The notes below the pieces were generated by a model. That model was not told where the DNA came from, did not search any database, and saw only the letters and a list, made by a program, of their open reading frames with translations. A DNA stretch of 5,748 nucleotides. It comes from Oscillospiraceae bacterium (lineage in GTDB: Bacteria > Bacillota > Clostridia > Oscillospirales > Oscillospiraceae). The DNA lies in contig JAITGW010000087.1 in assembly GCA_031280325.1 (NCBI GenBank), positions 1-5,748 of the forward strand. The letters are read 5' to 3'. Positions 5,743-5,748 of the stretch are shown here, in pieces. Every line of letters starts with the position of its first letter. The first letter of the stretch is position 1. The position numbers and the translations under genes were made by a program.

Positions 5743-5748
5743 GAAAAG

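Overview
The window is one unidirectional gene set, entirely on the minus strand. It encodes part of the Wood-Ljungdahl (reductive acetyl-CoA) pathway and the proteins that load nickel into it. The anchor is a full-length bacterial-type acetyl-CoA synthase (AcsB, 710 aa) with every A-cluster ligand in register. The organism is most likely a strictly anaerobic, moderately G+C-rich Clostridia-type bacterium, acetogen-like. This rests on the bacterial three-domain AcsB, strong AGGAGG-type ribosome binding sites and a sigma-A-like promoter; I cannot name a species.

In the direction of transcription (right to left): a sigma-A-like promoter at the right edge (5714-5742); an aldo/keto reductase with two C-terminal [4Fe-4S] motifs (5673-4543); a small histidine-rich protein (4538-4296); a CooT-like nickel-binding protein (4277-4080); a CooC/AcsF nickel-insertion ATPase (4077-3298); a 182-base gap with repeats and possible alternative hairpins (3297-3116); acsB (3115-983); a 73-base gap with a 10-pair hairpin (982-910); and the first 303 codons of a RACo-type [2Fe-2S]/ASKHA corrinoid reactivator, which runs off the left edge (909-1). 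No RNA gene, CRISPR array, insertion sequence or + strand gene is supported.

How the genes work together: CooC, CooT and the His-rich protein look like a nickel acquisition and insertion module for CODH/ACS. AcsB joins a methyl group (from the corrinoid iron-sulfur protein), CO (from CODH) and CoA. The RACo-like protein would re-reduce inactivated Co(II) corrinoid so methyl transfer can continue. The most interesting point is that the His-rich/CooT/CooC trio resembles cooCTJ of Rhodospirillum rubrum, but the gene order is reversed and the His-rich tail is at the opposite end of the protein. The role of the iron-sulfur aldo/keto reductase leading the operon is unknown.
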